DNA of 64,000 bases, from assembly GCA_030272155.1 (NCBI GenBank), contig CP126206.1, positions 124,001-188,000 on the forward strand. Direction: 5' to 3'. Every line of letters begins with the position of its first letter. Position 1 is the stretch's first letter. This document shows, one piece after another, positions 53,799-64,000 of this stretch. A model generated the notes under the pieces. The model was not told the DNA's origin. It did not search any database and was given only the letters and a program-made list of their open reading frames with translations. The position numbers and the translations under genes were made by a program. The stretch is from Tetradesmus obliquus. Its lineage: Eukaryota; Chlorophyta; Chlorophyceae; Sphaeropleales; Scenedesmaceae.

Positions 53799-55751
53799 CT
53801 GTGAGCGGACCCCCCCTGTTTCAGCAGACATTAGGCAGAATTCAGCGCCTGTACCACTGAATTTTGCTGACTGCGGTTATATTTTCTGCTGGCCTCTGAA
53901 GTCGGGTGAAAACAAGTTGACTTTTAGGCGCACAATTTCAGCATTTCTCACCGCTGAGTATCCCTGAATTTGTCATCACCCGCCTGGTTTTTCAGTGTTT
54001 CTAGTCCTGGCTCACTCTCAAGCTCGCTCTCAAGCTCTCTGTGTCAACATTATAATGCAGTTTAAGAAAAAATAGGCTGGGTAGTCGCGAATATGGAGAG
54101 CCTTGCAGTCATCGACCGAGACAGGTAGGTTCAAATCCCTGGGAGCATATGTTGTGCCCCAAGCTCTCACGCAACGCACATGCCGTGCAATTAAAGCCGT
54201 TTCTATACTAGTATCATGGCTTTTAAGAGCTTGGTTTCAGTTGCCTGCGACCGTGCGGCACTGACTCAGTAAGAACAAGTGGAGACGCAATTGCTCTCAC
54301 ACTGTGAGCTGACCCCCCCCCCCCCCCCCCCCCCCCTGTTTCAGCAACTTTCAGCAACTGCCAGCTGATGAATTCAGCAACAATCAGTGCTGAACTCTGT
54401 GCAGTTAATGCTGCTGAAAACGCTGAAAGCGCGTAACAGCGACGCTTTTTACGTGCTGTTCAGCAATATTCACTCGCTGGCGCTGAAAAATCCACCGCGA
54501 GTAAAAGCGCGCGATAATTCAGCGGCGTGTTTCAGCAGCAAACGACGCTGAATAATCGAGTTTCAAGTAGTATTTAATCTCTTTTCAACCGCAGTTGGCC
54601 AGCACTGTTAACAACGTTGTAGCAGCAGCAGATCTGCTGCTGTCTAGCTAGACAGCCTTGCCAAGCTGGTACAGCTTGCTACTGCATGCACCGTGGTCTG
54701 TTGCAGGTCGAACACCAGCAGGCAGCCATCAGAAAACAGTCAGAGCGCTTGTTGAGATGCAGGGCACTACCTGCGGCAACAAACAGCAGAAGCAGCAGCA
54801 GTTGCAGTAGAAGCAGCAGCAGCAGCCTTGCTTATCAGCCAGTTGAAGGCACAACCACAGCCAGTAGGACACCAGATTGACTCCAACCTCTTCACAGCTG
54901 CATCATGCAAGTCTTGCTTCTTGTGCATGCCACGCAACATGCCTGGATGGCATGATATGCAGAGGTACCCAAGTGCACTGCAACCCGTTGACCAGCTCTG
55001 TCACGTCCCTTCCTCCAACGACCAGCAGCAGAAGCTGGATGTACTTGCCGTTGTGTTTCGCTAGGCCTGTGTTGCCTGTGCCCAGCAGCACACACAGCAC
55101 TCGCACGCTGCTGACCGACGGTCAAGGCCGGTAGTTGAGAGCAGGTTGGCCTGTGTGCCTGCTAGATGTGTCGTGCACATCAAAATCAAGAATAACATGA
55201 CTTTTAAAATTGTTCAAGATATGCGACCAGCAAGAGACCCGACGCCTGAGAGCAATTGCGTTTGCACTTGCTCTCAGTGCCGGACGGTCACAGACGACTG
55301 AATCAAGCTCTTTAAAGCCATTATACTGGTATATAATATTCTTTTTTGCACGGCATGTGCGTTGCGTGTCACGCTCAGAGCGCTTGGGGCTTAACATATG
55401 CTCCCAAGGATTTGAACCCACCTACCTCGGCCGATGACAGCAAGGCTCTCCATATTCGCGACTATTCAGCCTAACATTCTTAGAATGCATCATAGTGTTG
55501 ACACAGGGAGCCTGAGAGCGAGCTTCTGAGAGCTAGCCAGGACTAGAAACACTGAAAAATCAGGCGGGTGATGACAAATTCAGGGATACTCATCAGTGAG
55601 AAATGCTGAAAGTGTGCACCTAAATATCAACTTGTTTTCACTCGACTTCAGAGGCCAGCTGAATATTTCACCGCAGTCAGCAAAATGCAGTGGTGCAGGC
55701 ACTGAATTCTGCCTAATGTCTGCTGAAACAGGGGGGGTCAGCTCACAATGT
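53799..55751. mobile_element. Inverted-repeat element E1, ~500-bp arms
   Basis: Left arm 53799-54299 and right arm about 55246-55751 are inverted copies, starting cactgtgagcggacccccc and ending ggggggtcagctcacaatg. Each arm contains, near its middle, ggttcaaatcc (a B-box-like motif) within gcgaatatggagagccttgc and gggagcatatgtt. The ~945 bp between the arms is the left arm of element E2, inserted at the centre of the palindrome (gcaattgctctca/tgagagcaattgc). Confidence 0.75.
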
Positions 55752-55887
55752 CACTGGGTTGTGGTTGGTTGATGGCCAGTTGCTAGATACCAGCACTGGT
55801 ATAGTTTTCTCAATGTGTCAGTTAATAGAAAGCACAGTGCTAGGCCCCAACCAGGGGATGGCAGCAGCACTGCACTAAGACTGGCTT

Positions 55888-58372
55888 CCCTAACCTGTCC
55901 CTAAATGAGTCCCTAACCTGTCCCTAAATGAGTCCCTAAGTCGTCCCTAAACGCTGTATAGGGATCACTTAGGGACTGGTTAGCGACAGCAAATAGGGAC
56001 TTATGTTCCATCCCTATTTCGCACTGACTTTCCCTATTTATCGAACGTTCATGCGATGATTTCTGTTGCAATTTACCGATCACAGTAACTATATTGATGA
56101 TAAATACGAAACAGGAGCCCATTCACGCCGCTGCTCAACCACCCGGCAGTGCCTCAGCAGTACCCAAGGGGCAGGACTCAGCGGCAACAGATGCTGCGTG
56201 CCAAGGGCAACACAAATATGATACCAGCAACATGGTGACAAGAGTGCTTTGTCTGTGGCCCACATTCAACAGAGAACAAGGTGCATAGCCATGCTGTGGT
56301 GCGCAGTATAACAAGCTTGCTGCGCTGCTGCTGCAGGATGATGCAACCACCACCAGATGCACAGATAACAGGCTGTCATCAGCAGCACAAATTGCTGTGG
56401 TGTACATGCTGCTGGAAACAATCAAGTACGCCGAGACACATCTATGCATTGCACACCAACCAACACCATCGCCTGCAGCTGTTGTAGCCGCATTGCCTGT
56501 CCCGCAAGAAGCTGCTGCGCCTTCTGGGTGGATGGACCACAGTATGGTGTGTTTCAACTCTGCCTACAGCTGAACACTTCATGTTGCTCTGCAGAATCCA
56601 GCACCCTGCACAGGCAATGCGTGCGAGCAGCAACACAGGGAAGGTGTTACTTCATCCTTCCTTGCTGGGGCAAGTGCCGCCTCCTTGCACAGCCTGACAT
56701 GCACTGCTGGCCGTGCCATATCAGCTTTGCAAACGTCTCATCCCTTGCTGTGTTTGCTGTGCAAAAGCTGTGACACCAAGCAATCAAGGCAGGACGATTC
56801 TCTACATGCTTGGCTGTCAAGGCCGCTGCATCTGCTGCTCACTCACCTGTAATTTGCGGCTGGCAGGCAGCAGAGCGAGCGCGGTAGTGGCAGCTGTCCA
56901 AGCCACGCAGCATGCCTCCTGTGTAGCGTCACTGTTGGTGGCAACAGAAGTACTGCACATGAAACAAACATCATCAATATGGCAGGCATTGTTTTGAGTG
57001 AGTGCGGTACATGCGGCCGCATGATGTGAACACACAACAGTGCAGCTGTGCGGTGCTCGTTGTGCCTATGCTGACATCCACCTACAGCATTGCATTCATC
57101 AGCAGCAACAGCAAGAACAGCGGCTGTCTCCACCCACACATGCCGAGCTCACCTGAATGGTATCATCTGCCACGCAGTTGACACAGCAGGCAGAGCACTG
57201 CTGGTCTGCCACAAAGCTGTCACTTGTCGCACTGTGTGCCTCAGTTGCTGCACAGCGGCGGCAGCAGTGATGGCACAACTGCAAGGCACGGACATCAACA
57301 GACAATTAAATGCGAGCAACTGCTTGTGTATCGATTAACAGCGCATGACCACGGTGGCAGCGTACATAGTCCAGAGGGTGCCTCTGGCTGTTGGAACAGC
57401 ATGCTGGTCCTGCAGCATGTGGCCTCGCTAACTTGTACAAGAACATGCCGCTGCTGCAGATGTGTGCAAGGCTAAACCCGAAGCTATTCACTTCTCGCAT
57501 ACTGCGTGTACGTTCTGGAGGCAGCACTGCATGCGCAAGCATGCCAGGGCAGCAGCAGTTGCTGCTAATGGTGCTGCAGACCATTGGTGCACTTACCTCA
57601 GCGGCCACGGCTCCGAGGGCTGAAGAAGACATCATCAGCATGTCTGTGCTGGGCTCAGGCTCCGCAGTTGGCGATGCTCGTGCAGGACAAGGCCCAGGGC
57701 AGTTCAACCACCGAGTGCACTGCAGGTCAAACCCCACCGATCTGAGCCATACAGCATCGATACGACCCAGCTGACGGCTTCAATGTTCCTGTAATCATCT
57801 TCAGTGGCTCTTCAAGCTGCAACCCGTGCTGCTCGATGCTAAACGCGGACTTATATTGTGCTCAGTACTGCTGTGCGAGCAACGGGTTGCTGTGTGTATA
57901 TCACCGACTTGCAGGGCACATCAAACCTATGGATTCAAATTATCATAGCGAGTGGCTGAAATGGCTTTCAAGCACTGCTAAGCAGCCCCGGCTGTCATGT
58001 GCTGGTCAAATGGCTGTGCTGAACCCCCTAGGGCAATCTGGCACCTATGACTGGACCTTGCATTTCATTGTGCATGCGAAGTTTACCTTTTTATGTCCTG
58101 ACTGCAATTTCAACCGAGCGGTGTTACTTGGTTGACGTACTGGTGCTGGTACTTAGCTCTGCTGCAGCAGCAGCAGCAGCAGCAGCACTGGCCAGGCAGG
58201 AGGTGCTAAAAGCAGCCCCTGCAATGGGTGCTGAAGACGCTCAAAATGATACATTAGTACACTATTACCCATAATCAAGTAAAAGAACGGATGCAAATGC
58301 CCTCCAGGACACACAGCAGCCCATGTCAGCCTGCAGCAGGTTTAGGGACAACTTAGGGACGGGTTAGGGATG
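55888..58372. mobile_element. Inner element E3 with ccctaacctgtccctaa ends
   Basis: Left end ccctaacctgtccctaaatg with further tccctaa motifs to about 55960; right end ttagggacaacttagggacg, ggttaggg. The ends are inverted with respect to each other. About 2.5 kb, lying between E1's right arm and E2's right arm. A target-site duplication could not be settled. Confidence 0.5.
56320..58135 (+). CDS. Possible exons of an unrecognised protein inside E3
   Basis: Plus-strand stretches look coding though none matches a family known to me. About 56323-56568 reads SSAAQIAVVYMLLETIKYAE. At 57391-57774 the frame reads CGLANLYKNMPLLQMCARLN and MVLQTIGALTSAATAPRAEE. From about 57770 to 58135 it reads ADGFNVPVIIFSGSSSCNPC and KPMDSNYHSEWLKWLSSTAK. 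If these belong together they would be the element's own protein, interrupted by introns or decay. Joints were not resolved. Confidence 0.3.
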
Positions 58373-58559
58373 CCTGCCTCGCCACAGTGCAGCGTCCCCA
58401 GCCTGCTGGGTCATCATTTCATTATTTCACTCGAGACCGTGGGGGTGATGGCTCTTGAAATTTTCATGAAATTTTCAGTGAAATTTAAGGAGTGAAATTT
58501 TGGAAATTTAAGGAGTGAAACGGTACATCCCTGCCTCTCAGGCGTCGGGTCTCTTGCTG

Positions 58560-58960
58560 GTCATGTTTCTTGCGCTGAACAATTTTGATAGTCATTGTAT
58601 CCTTTGTTTTGATGTGCACGACACATTTAGCAGGCACACAGGCCAACCTGCTCTCAACTACCGTCTGTCAGTAGCCAGTAGCGTGCGAGTGCTGCGGGTG
58701 CTGCTGGGCACAGGCAACACAGGCCTAGGGAAACACAACAGGTAAGCACATCCAACTTGGCTTGAAGCCTTGGCCGTTGGAGAAAGGGACGTGACAGAGC
58801 TGGTCAACGGGTTGCAGTGCACTTGGGTACCTCTCAGAGTCTGCAAATCATGCCATCCAAGCATGTTTCGTGGCATGCACAAGAAGCAAGACTTGCAGGA
58901 TGCAGCTGTAAAGAGGTTTAAGTCATTCTGGTGTCCTACTGGCTGATGGTTTGTGTTGTG
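58560..58960 (+). pseudogene. Coding remnant present in both E2 arms
   Basis: The right arm reads VRVLRVLLGTGNTGLGKHN, then across indels DVTELVNGLQCTWVPL, CKSCHPSMFRGMHKKQDL and FKSFWCPTG. The left arm (minus strand, 55106-54903) gives MRVLCVLLGTGNTGLAKHN and RDVTELVNGLQCTWVPL. Frames shift between the blocks, so both are decayed or spliced. Paired cysteines suggest a zinc-binding segment. No family recognised. Confidence 0.4.
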
Positions 58961-58981
58961 TCATCAACTGGCTGATGAGCA

Positions 58982-58983
<2 letters not shown>

Positions 58984-59026
<43 letters not shown>
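58984..59026 (+). repeat. (CTG)n tract in the E2 right arm
   Basis: About 14 triplets. The left arm has the corresponding but interrupted CAG stretch at 54789-54835, so the tract has expanded in one arm only. Confidence 0.9.
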
Positions 59027-60219
59027 CTACTGCAACTGCTGCTTCTGCTGTTTGTTGCCGCAGGTAGTGCCCTGCATTCCAGCCAGCGCTCTGGCTGTTT
59101 CAGATGGCTGCCTGCTGTTCGACCTGCAACAGACCACGATGCATGCAGTCACTGCACTAGTATACTAGTGCTACGTAGCAAGCTGTACCAGCTTGGCGAG
59201 GCTGTCTGCTGCTGCTACAACAGTGCTGCCTAACTGCGGCTGAAAAGAGATGAATCATTACTTGAAACTAAATTTTTCAGCGTCTTTCGCTGCTGAAACA
59301 CGCCGCTGAATTGTCGCGCGCTTTTACCCACGGTGAAATTTTCAGCAGCAGTGAGTGAATAATGCCGAAAAGCACTGAAAGAGCACTGAAAAAGCTACGC
59401 TTTTACGCACATTCAGCGTTTTCAGCGACATCCAGCAACATTAACTGCGAGGATTCAGTAGTGAATGTTGCTAAATTTACCAGCTTCCACGATTTGTGTG
59501 TTACGGGAACACAGCCCGTTTTCGAGCCAATGACAGGCTCATTGGGCAACCACTAGATCAACCATCCTCTGGATTTGGCCAGTGACTCTAGCGCACTGGC
59601 AAGCTGCACTATGGCAACCAGCCCCTAATCCTGACTACACGCACAGCAGCCCTAGGGCTGGAGGAGGAGGCCTCCTCCGCTTAGCCACTGCACGGCATCC
59701 TTTTGCATCGTCAATTCCACTTGCTCCTGGCGAGCTCGCGCGAGCTCATCGAGGATTGAACCCACGACCTTCCTCCTCCAGTGGCTGAAAGTTGCTGAAA
59801 CAGGGGGGGTCAGCTCACAGTGGAGCAAGCTAGCTGTACGATAACCAGCTGGCAGGAGTGCAAGTATAGGGCTGGGCAGTGCTGAGCTGGGTGCTCATGG
59901 TGGCCACGAGGCAGGCTGAACTACAACGCCCCTTACGTAGCAGCCGCTGCTACGTGGCTGAGCGCTGTCAGTTAACTGGGGCTGCAACGTTGCAGCTCTG
60001 CTTATCCCGCCCTCCGCATTTGTGACAGATGACGCATTCACGGCACCCGCCAATGGTTCGGCAAATTCGGCAATTGCTAAAATGCTCAAATCATGTAATG
60101 CCGCCCGTTGTTGTGACGGCGAAGTGGCATTCAATGATTGTCTTTGCACGAGGGCGGCTTTCACGACATGGTTACCGCGGGACTTACTTCGAATTCCGCA
60201 ACTTGTGATGAAGGAGTCA

Positions 60220-60390
60220 GAAAACGCTCGGCGGGGGGTCCAGGGGGGGACCCCCCTGGTGGGGTGTGGGGCGAAGCCCCAGAAGCGCCCCAAAGGTAGC
60301 TGGCGAGACTTCAAGGGTTGCAGTGCCCAGTTCTACTACATTTTTAAGCACTTCAGCAGTGAAGTCAGTCAAACAGACCCCTTGCTCTAG
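60220..60390 (+). repeat. GC-rich dispersed repeat, copy 1
   Basis: gctcggcggggggtccaggg, ggacccccctgg, gccccagaagc, ctggcgagacttcaagg, then gaagtcagtcaaa. The G and C runs can fold back on each other. Matches 61492-61655. Confidence 0.8.
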
Positions 60391-61191
60391 TCCACTTTAC
60401 TCACATCTAGCTAAGTAGTGGTTGCACTGGACCTCTGCTGCCAGGGTTCACGATTTCCCAGTCAACGTCTAAAACCCATTGGCGCGGGTGGGCAGTTCGA
60501 ATTCTTCCGCTGGGCCACCTGCACAGGAACGCCTGTACAGCTTCCATGTGACAACGCAATGCATGCAATAGCTCTCTTGGGCAGTGGGCGCCCTATTGAA
60601 GCTTTGAAAATTCCATAGTCGATTCTGACCTCTGAGAAGGCCGTTAGCCCTGACCTTGCCAAGATTGGGTGCAGCAGGGTGCAGCATGTTCGCTGAGTTT
60701 TGCGGTACTTTTTTTATCCTGCCACGGTGATGTATGTTTGTCAAATGCTTTCTCTTGAGTATATTAGGTGTATTGGAGTGTTGTTTGCCAGCTCTGCACC
60801 ATGTTCTGAGCACTTTGATTTGTTGGGTGCAACCACTACTAAGTGCTGTGCATAGAGGCCTGGTAGGGTGGCTAGTTTGTCGGTATACTACCGTGATAGG
60901 TCTGATTGTAACTCATCCTAATACGCTTATAGCCGGTTTTGTATACTTATTTTAGGGCAATCGCACAGGTTCGATGGCTGGGGATACTTATGTTTATGGT
61001 GTGGGGTACAGGCTCCAGCATCACTGCTGCTGGGTAGCAGTGCGCAGCAGCTGTGCTGGATGCAGCGTCAGGCAGTAAGCAGCGTCTCAAACGCTCATTA
61101 CGCCTCACAAGCAGCAAAAAAAAAAACAAATATGGCCCTCTGACGGACTGTGTCATACTTTCGAGAGGTGTCACGTTTCTGACGGGATGAA

Positions 61192-61320
61192 GCTGTTACC
61201 AGGCAGTGCCGGTAACGGCTGGTAACGGTAACACATGGCGGCGGCAGCCAGTATCGGGCGGTAACGGTAATGGGTGCAGCGGCTGGCAACGGCTGGTAAC
61301 GGGCGGCGGCGGCGGTAGGC
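61192..61320 (+). repeat. ggtaacgg short tandem array
   Basis: Irregular repeats of ggtaacgg and ctggtaacggtaac; a smaller group recurs at 61890-61962 (ggtaacggtaacgg, ctgtaacggtaag). Confidence 0.85.
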
Positions 61321-61491
61321 GGCACTTACGGCAGCCGCCGCTTGCGGCCCCATGGTGTCTGCAACGAGCCCCGCTAAATGAGCGTTGGCTGCCGGCACAC
61401 CGCCATGTTGTGCACATGTTTGCTGCACCAAACATGTGCCAGTGTTATTGCGGGACTGACTGCAAAGCCGCACCCTACATTCAGGGGCAGA

Positions 61492-61655
61492 CACAGCTCG
61501 GCGGGGGGTCCAGGGGGGGCGCCGGCAGCCCCCCCCTGCTGGGGTGTGAGGCGCAGCCCCAGAAGCTGGCGAGACTTCAAGGTTTGGAGTGCCCAATTCC
61601 ACTGCAGTTTCAAGCAAATTAGAAGTGAAATCACTCAAAGTGGGGGCAGCCGACG
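61492..61655 (+). repeat. GC-rich dispersed repeat, copy 2
   Basis: gctcggcggggggtccaggg, cccccccctgctggggtgtg, gccccagaagctggcgagac ttcaagg, then gaaatcactcaaa; collinear with copy 1 at 60220 with indels in the G/C runs. Confidence 0.8.
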
Positions 61656-62429
61656 CCACCCATTGGCAGACGCACAACATTTTACCGCTGGTGTCCCGAC
61701 ATCATCCAGGTGGAAATTTTCATTATGCCTAACTATTCTCAGCGCATGAACGCGGGGTACTTCACCCAAGCGTGTCGTAAATGTTGGATCCGAGTAGGAT
61801 ACAGCCTTTCAGCACCAGAGCCAGCTTCAGTCCTGCTTACATGTTTTAAAAGGAACACTCACCCTTTACAACAGCCACCTGTACACACCCCTAGTAACAG
61901 CTGGTAACGGTAACGGGTTCTGCGGGCCACAGCGGCAGCCGGTAACGGGCTGTAACGGTAAGAGGCTTATTACACTGGGGCTTGATATTGTCCCTATTCC
62001 GGAGTACAGGGGAACTGGAACTGAGACAGGGACCTGAACTTCCGGAGTAGGAAGGGGGGGGGGGGCATAGACGGTTTGTACCCCCCTGAGTGTATCACAC
62101 CAGGAAAATGTCACAGCTCGTTTATTCTTCGCCATCTGCGCATTATTTAAAGTTTTAAAGAGATTACTAGTAAAAAATACATCATGCTTTCATGCTATAT
62201 GCAAACTCTCTGTGAACATCATTGCACCATGGTGCGGTAGCCTGTGCCGTGCAATGCCACCCCTGTCTCTCTTGCCAGTGTCTCTGGGGCCCAACTGCAT
62301 GCATCGCTAAGCATCACAAATTCATCGCGGAAGCCAGAGGTAAACACTGAAGTATATTTATAGATGTATAGAAACATCATTTAAGCGCGAACATGTGCGG
62401 CATAAACGTGTTTGATGCACCTAGTTTTT

Positions 62430-62457
62430 GTACCCCCCCTGGGGGGGGGGGGGGGTT
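62430..62457 (+). repeat. C7-T-G16 palindromic homopolymer tract
   Basis: ccccccct followed by an uninterrupted G run; able to form a hairpin or G-quadruplex. A similar g-run lies at 62055-62066. Confidence 0.85.
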
Positions 62458-62833
62458 ACAAGGCCCCAACTGCTCGGTGCTACTGTAGCTCCTGTGATGC
62501 TTCGCTTTCGCTTTTTCCGACATATATTACATTATTATGCTATAAGAATCTTTCATCCGCAAAATATAGCCAAGATCAACGCATTTGACAAAGTCCATAA
62601 TAAAGTGGGTTTATGGGCGCGCAAGTGTAATAAGCCTCTAACGGTGGTAACAGCTTCTACCTGTCACGTTTCGTGCCGGTGGTATACTTATAGTTAGCGC
62701 TGTTTGCAATGCTACATCGTGGGGATATTTAAATATGGTGAGTTACAATTAGAGCGATTACGGTACTATACCCTGGCCCATGGCATTCCTCACAGCCCAG
62801 GATTGTGCAGCTACAGCTAAGGCTTTCGTTGGT

Positions 62834-63050
62834 AATGTGTTGGTATTGGTATTGGTATTTTGGTAATTTGGCGATAGCTACGTCGATACTGGCCAGCAGC
62901 GCAATCGGAAAGTTGTGACGGATTCCATTTCACACGTTTTATCGATCTATGCGTACCAACTGGACCGGCGCGCCTGCTTTGTCGCCCAAAAATGTGATTA
63001 CATGTGCTTTGGTATTGGTGGTGGTATTGGTAATCCGTTGTTATTGGTAT
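62834..63050 (+). repeat. ggtatt hexanucleotide repeats, two clusters
   Basis: ggtattggtattggtatttt at about 62840 and ggtattggtggtggtattgg at about 63010. Confidence 0.8.
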
Positions 63051-63579
63051 CGGCCCTTAGCTGCACGATTACCAAGAGACAGGAATGCCATGAGGGTGCA
63101 GGAAACTTTTCAAGGGTGCCAAACTGCTGATCTCGGCGAGCTGAACACAGTCGCTTTACCTTGTCAATCTGAATATTATATCATATACTTGCGGTGCGTT
63201 GGCCTCATTCCGCACGAGCTGCGGTCAACCGCAAGCCCAGGTAACACTGTTTCATGAGGGCACTGCCCTCCTGAGGAGCACTGTTGACATGTGTTGTTTT
63301 CTTTCCGTGCCTGATTATGTTAATTTCATTACATATGTGAGGTATTTTGTGTGGTTTGTTAGGGAATTCTTACAAGTCGGCACATGCGGAGGTGTCGACA
63401 CGAGTGACGTCACTCGCTTGCACGCCGTGCCAAACGTGGACGAGATACTTCTTCAGTGCAATATCGTGAAGACTTTGTCGTGAAGGACTTTAGCTGAGCG
63501 CTTCTGCCACCAAGCAGCGCCATTTTCGAGCGTTCATCCACTACAGCTGTAGTTACTGCTTCACTGCGTTCTGCGGGTC

Positions 63580-64000
63580 ATGACAAGGATGCGTTTTCCT
63601 GGCTTGCATCGCATCATAATCGTTTTGTGCATCCTGATTGTAGTGTCTGCCGCTTCACTTGCGGCACAAAGTACAGGAGCACGAGCGCAACAGCACCTGC
63701 CCACTTTTAGGCGCCACTACTTGCTGATCAATGACTCTGTGCAGCTGGAGCCCTGCACTTCCCACCAGCTGCCGCGTGCTTGGACAGCATCAAACCCTGG
63801 AGCCCAAGGTGCAATGCAGCTACCTGGCACTGCTGAAATGCTGAAACTCATTTACGCTCACCAGCATCCCTCGGACTGCAGTACTGCTAAGTTCTTCGTG
63901 TATCGGCCACCTACTCGCCTGGGAATCGGTGCAATGGTAGACTATCTGGCGAATGCAATTGCTTGGGCAATGACGGATGGCAGGGTGTTGCTGGTGGACT
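63580..64000 (+). CDS. Signal-anchored protein, possibly fucosyltransferase-like, partial at window end
   Basis: An uninterrupted frame from ATG 63580 (a second Met at 63589) to the window edge, 140 codons seen. The N-terminus is basic followed by a hydrophobic segment (IIIVLCILIVVSAASLAA), as in type II Golgi enzymes. Further on, KFFVYRPPTRLGIGAMVDYL and ANAIAWAMTDGRVLLVD resemble the G-x-G-x-x-x-x-L...A-x-A...GR-L-L segment that opens the catalytic region of GT23/FUT8-like and related algal fucosyltransferases. The family call rests on this short segment only. The rest of the gene lies outside the window. Confidence 0.5.
   Translation, partial: MTRMRFPGLHRIIIVLCILIVVSAASLAAQSTGARAQQHLPTFRRHYLLINDSVQLEPCTSHQLPRAWTASNPGAQGAMQLPGTAEMLKLIYAHQHPSDCSTAKFFVYRPPTRLGIGAMVDYLANAIAWAMTDGRVLLVD

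Larger units (their letters stand above)
54300..59822. mobile_element. Inverted-repeat element E2, ~1-kb arms
   Basis: Left arm 54300-55254 and right arm 58535-59822 are inverted copies with the same type of terminus as E1 (cactgtgagctgacccccc ... ggggggtcagctcacagtg, then ctgtttcagcaactttcagc). The arms share gtcgaacaccagcaggcagccat, cagctctgtcacgtccc and gcctgtgttgcctgtgccca segments. The right arm carries an extra ~300 bp (about 59480-59790) absent from the left. The long C tract at 54314-54336 is part of the left terminus. No transposase family was recognised. Confidence 0.7.
59823..63579. other. Repeat-bearing region, no gene recognised
   Basis: Lower GC and less CAG-rich than the rest in its right half. 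Contains the paired GC-rich repeat, the ggtaacgg array, two G/C homopolymers and ggtatt repeats, all listed separately. Open frames are short and lack domains. Confidence 0.45.

Noticed and set aside
55890..55960. ccctaaa-like motifs suggesting telomeric repeats
   Set aside because: The spacing is irregular (cctgtccctaaatgagtccc) with no head-to-tail heptamer array, and they recur inverted at 58340, fitting transposon ends.

Overview
This is nuclear DNA from an intron-rich eukaryote, most likely a chlorophyte green alga. The grounds are introns with GT..AG borders and short exons, extreme CAG/CTG trinucleotide content (polyGln/polyAla coding and CTG tracts at 3' splice sites), FkbM-type and 'methyltransferase 22'-type sugar methyltransferases, and a LINE plus a Helitron-type helicase. 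The species cannot be named from the sequence. No rRNA, convincing tRNA or CRISPR array was seen. Exon models below were assembled by eye from splice sites, reading phase and family motifs.

Layout. 0.7-6.6 kb (+): a membrane-anchored FkbM-family methyltransferase of about nine exons, in which four stretches have undergone tandem partial-exon duplication. 8.0-12.1 kb (+): a MYB-repeat protein of three phase-consistent exons (459 codons) with an in-frame TAG inside its first MYB repeat and a 2.3-kb minisatellite-filled intron. 12.1-16.4 kb: minisatellites and no recognised gene. 16.4-23.35 kb: a 3.45-kb direct tandem duplication covering the 3' half of a minus-strand gene. That gene (26.5 to 21.1 kb) encodes an unusual fusion of a methyltransferase-22 domain to a glycosyltransferase-like domain; the outer copy of its 3' half is a broken pseudogene.

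29.4-37 kb (-): a 7.6-kb LINE with a polyGln ORF1 and an endonuclease/reverse transcriptase ORF2, damaged by two frameshifts and a stop, and flanked by near-identical direct repeats of about 170 bp. 38.7-41.8 kb (+): a Helitron-type PIF1 helicase followed by two Helitron-like 3' ends (hairpin plus CTAG). 45-45.9 kb: a truncated LINE tail with a 147-bp insertion. 46.2-52.3 kb (+): two tandem four-exon paralogues (both 394 aa) of a secretory-pathway GT2-like glycosyltransferase. 53.8-59.8 kb: nested long inverted-repeat elements. 59.8-63.6 kb: repeats and no gene. 63.58 kb to the end (+): the start of a signal-anchored protein, possibly fucosyltransferase-like.

Five of the six host gene models encode predicted secretory-pathway sugar-modifying enzymes (FkbM methyltransferase, methyltransferase-glycosyltransferase fusion, two GT2-like paralogues, and a possible fucosyltransferase). 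This suggests a locus enriched in cell-wall or glycoprotein glycan-modifying genes, heavily reshaped by tandem duplication and transposons.
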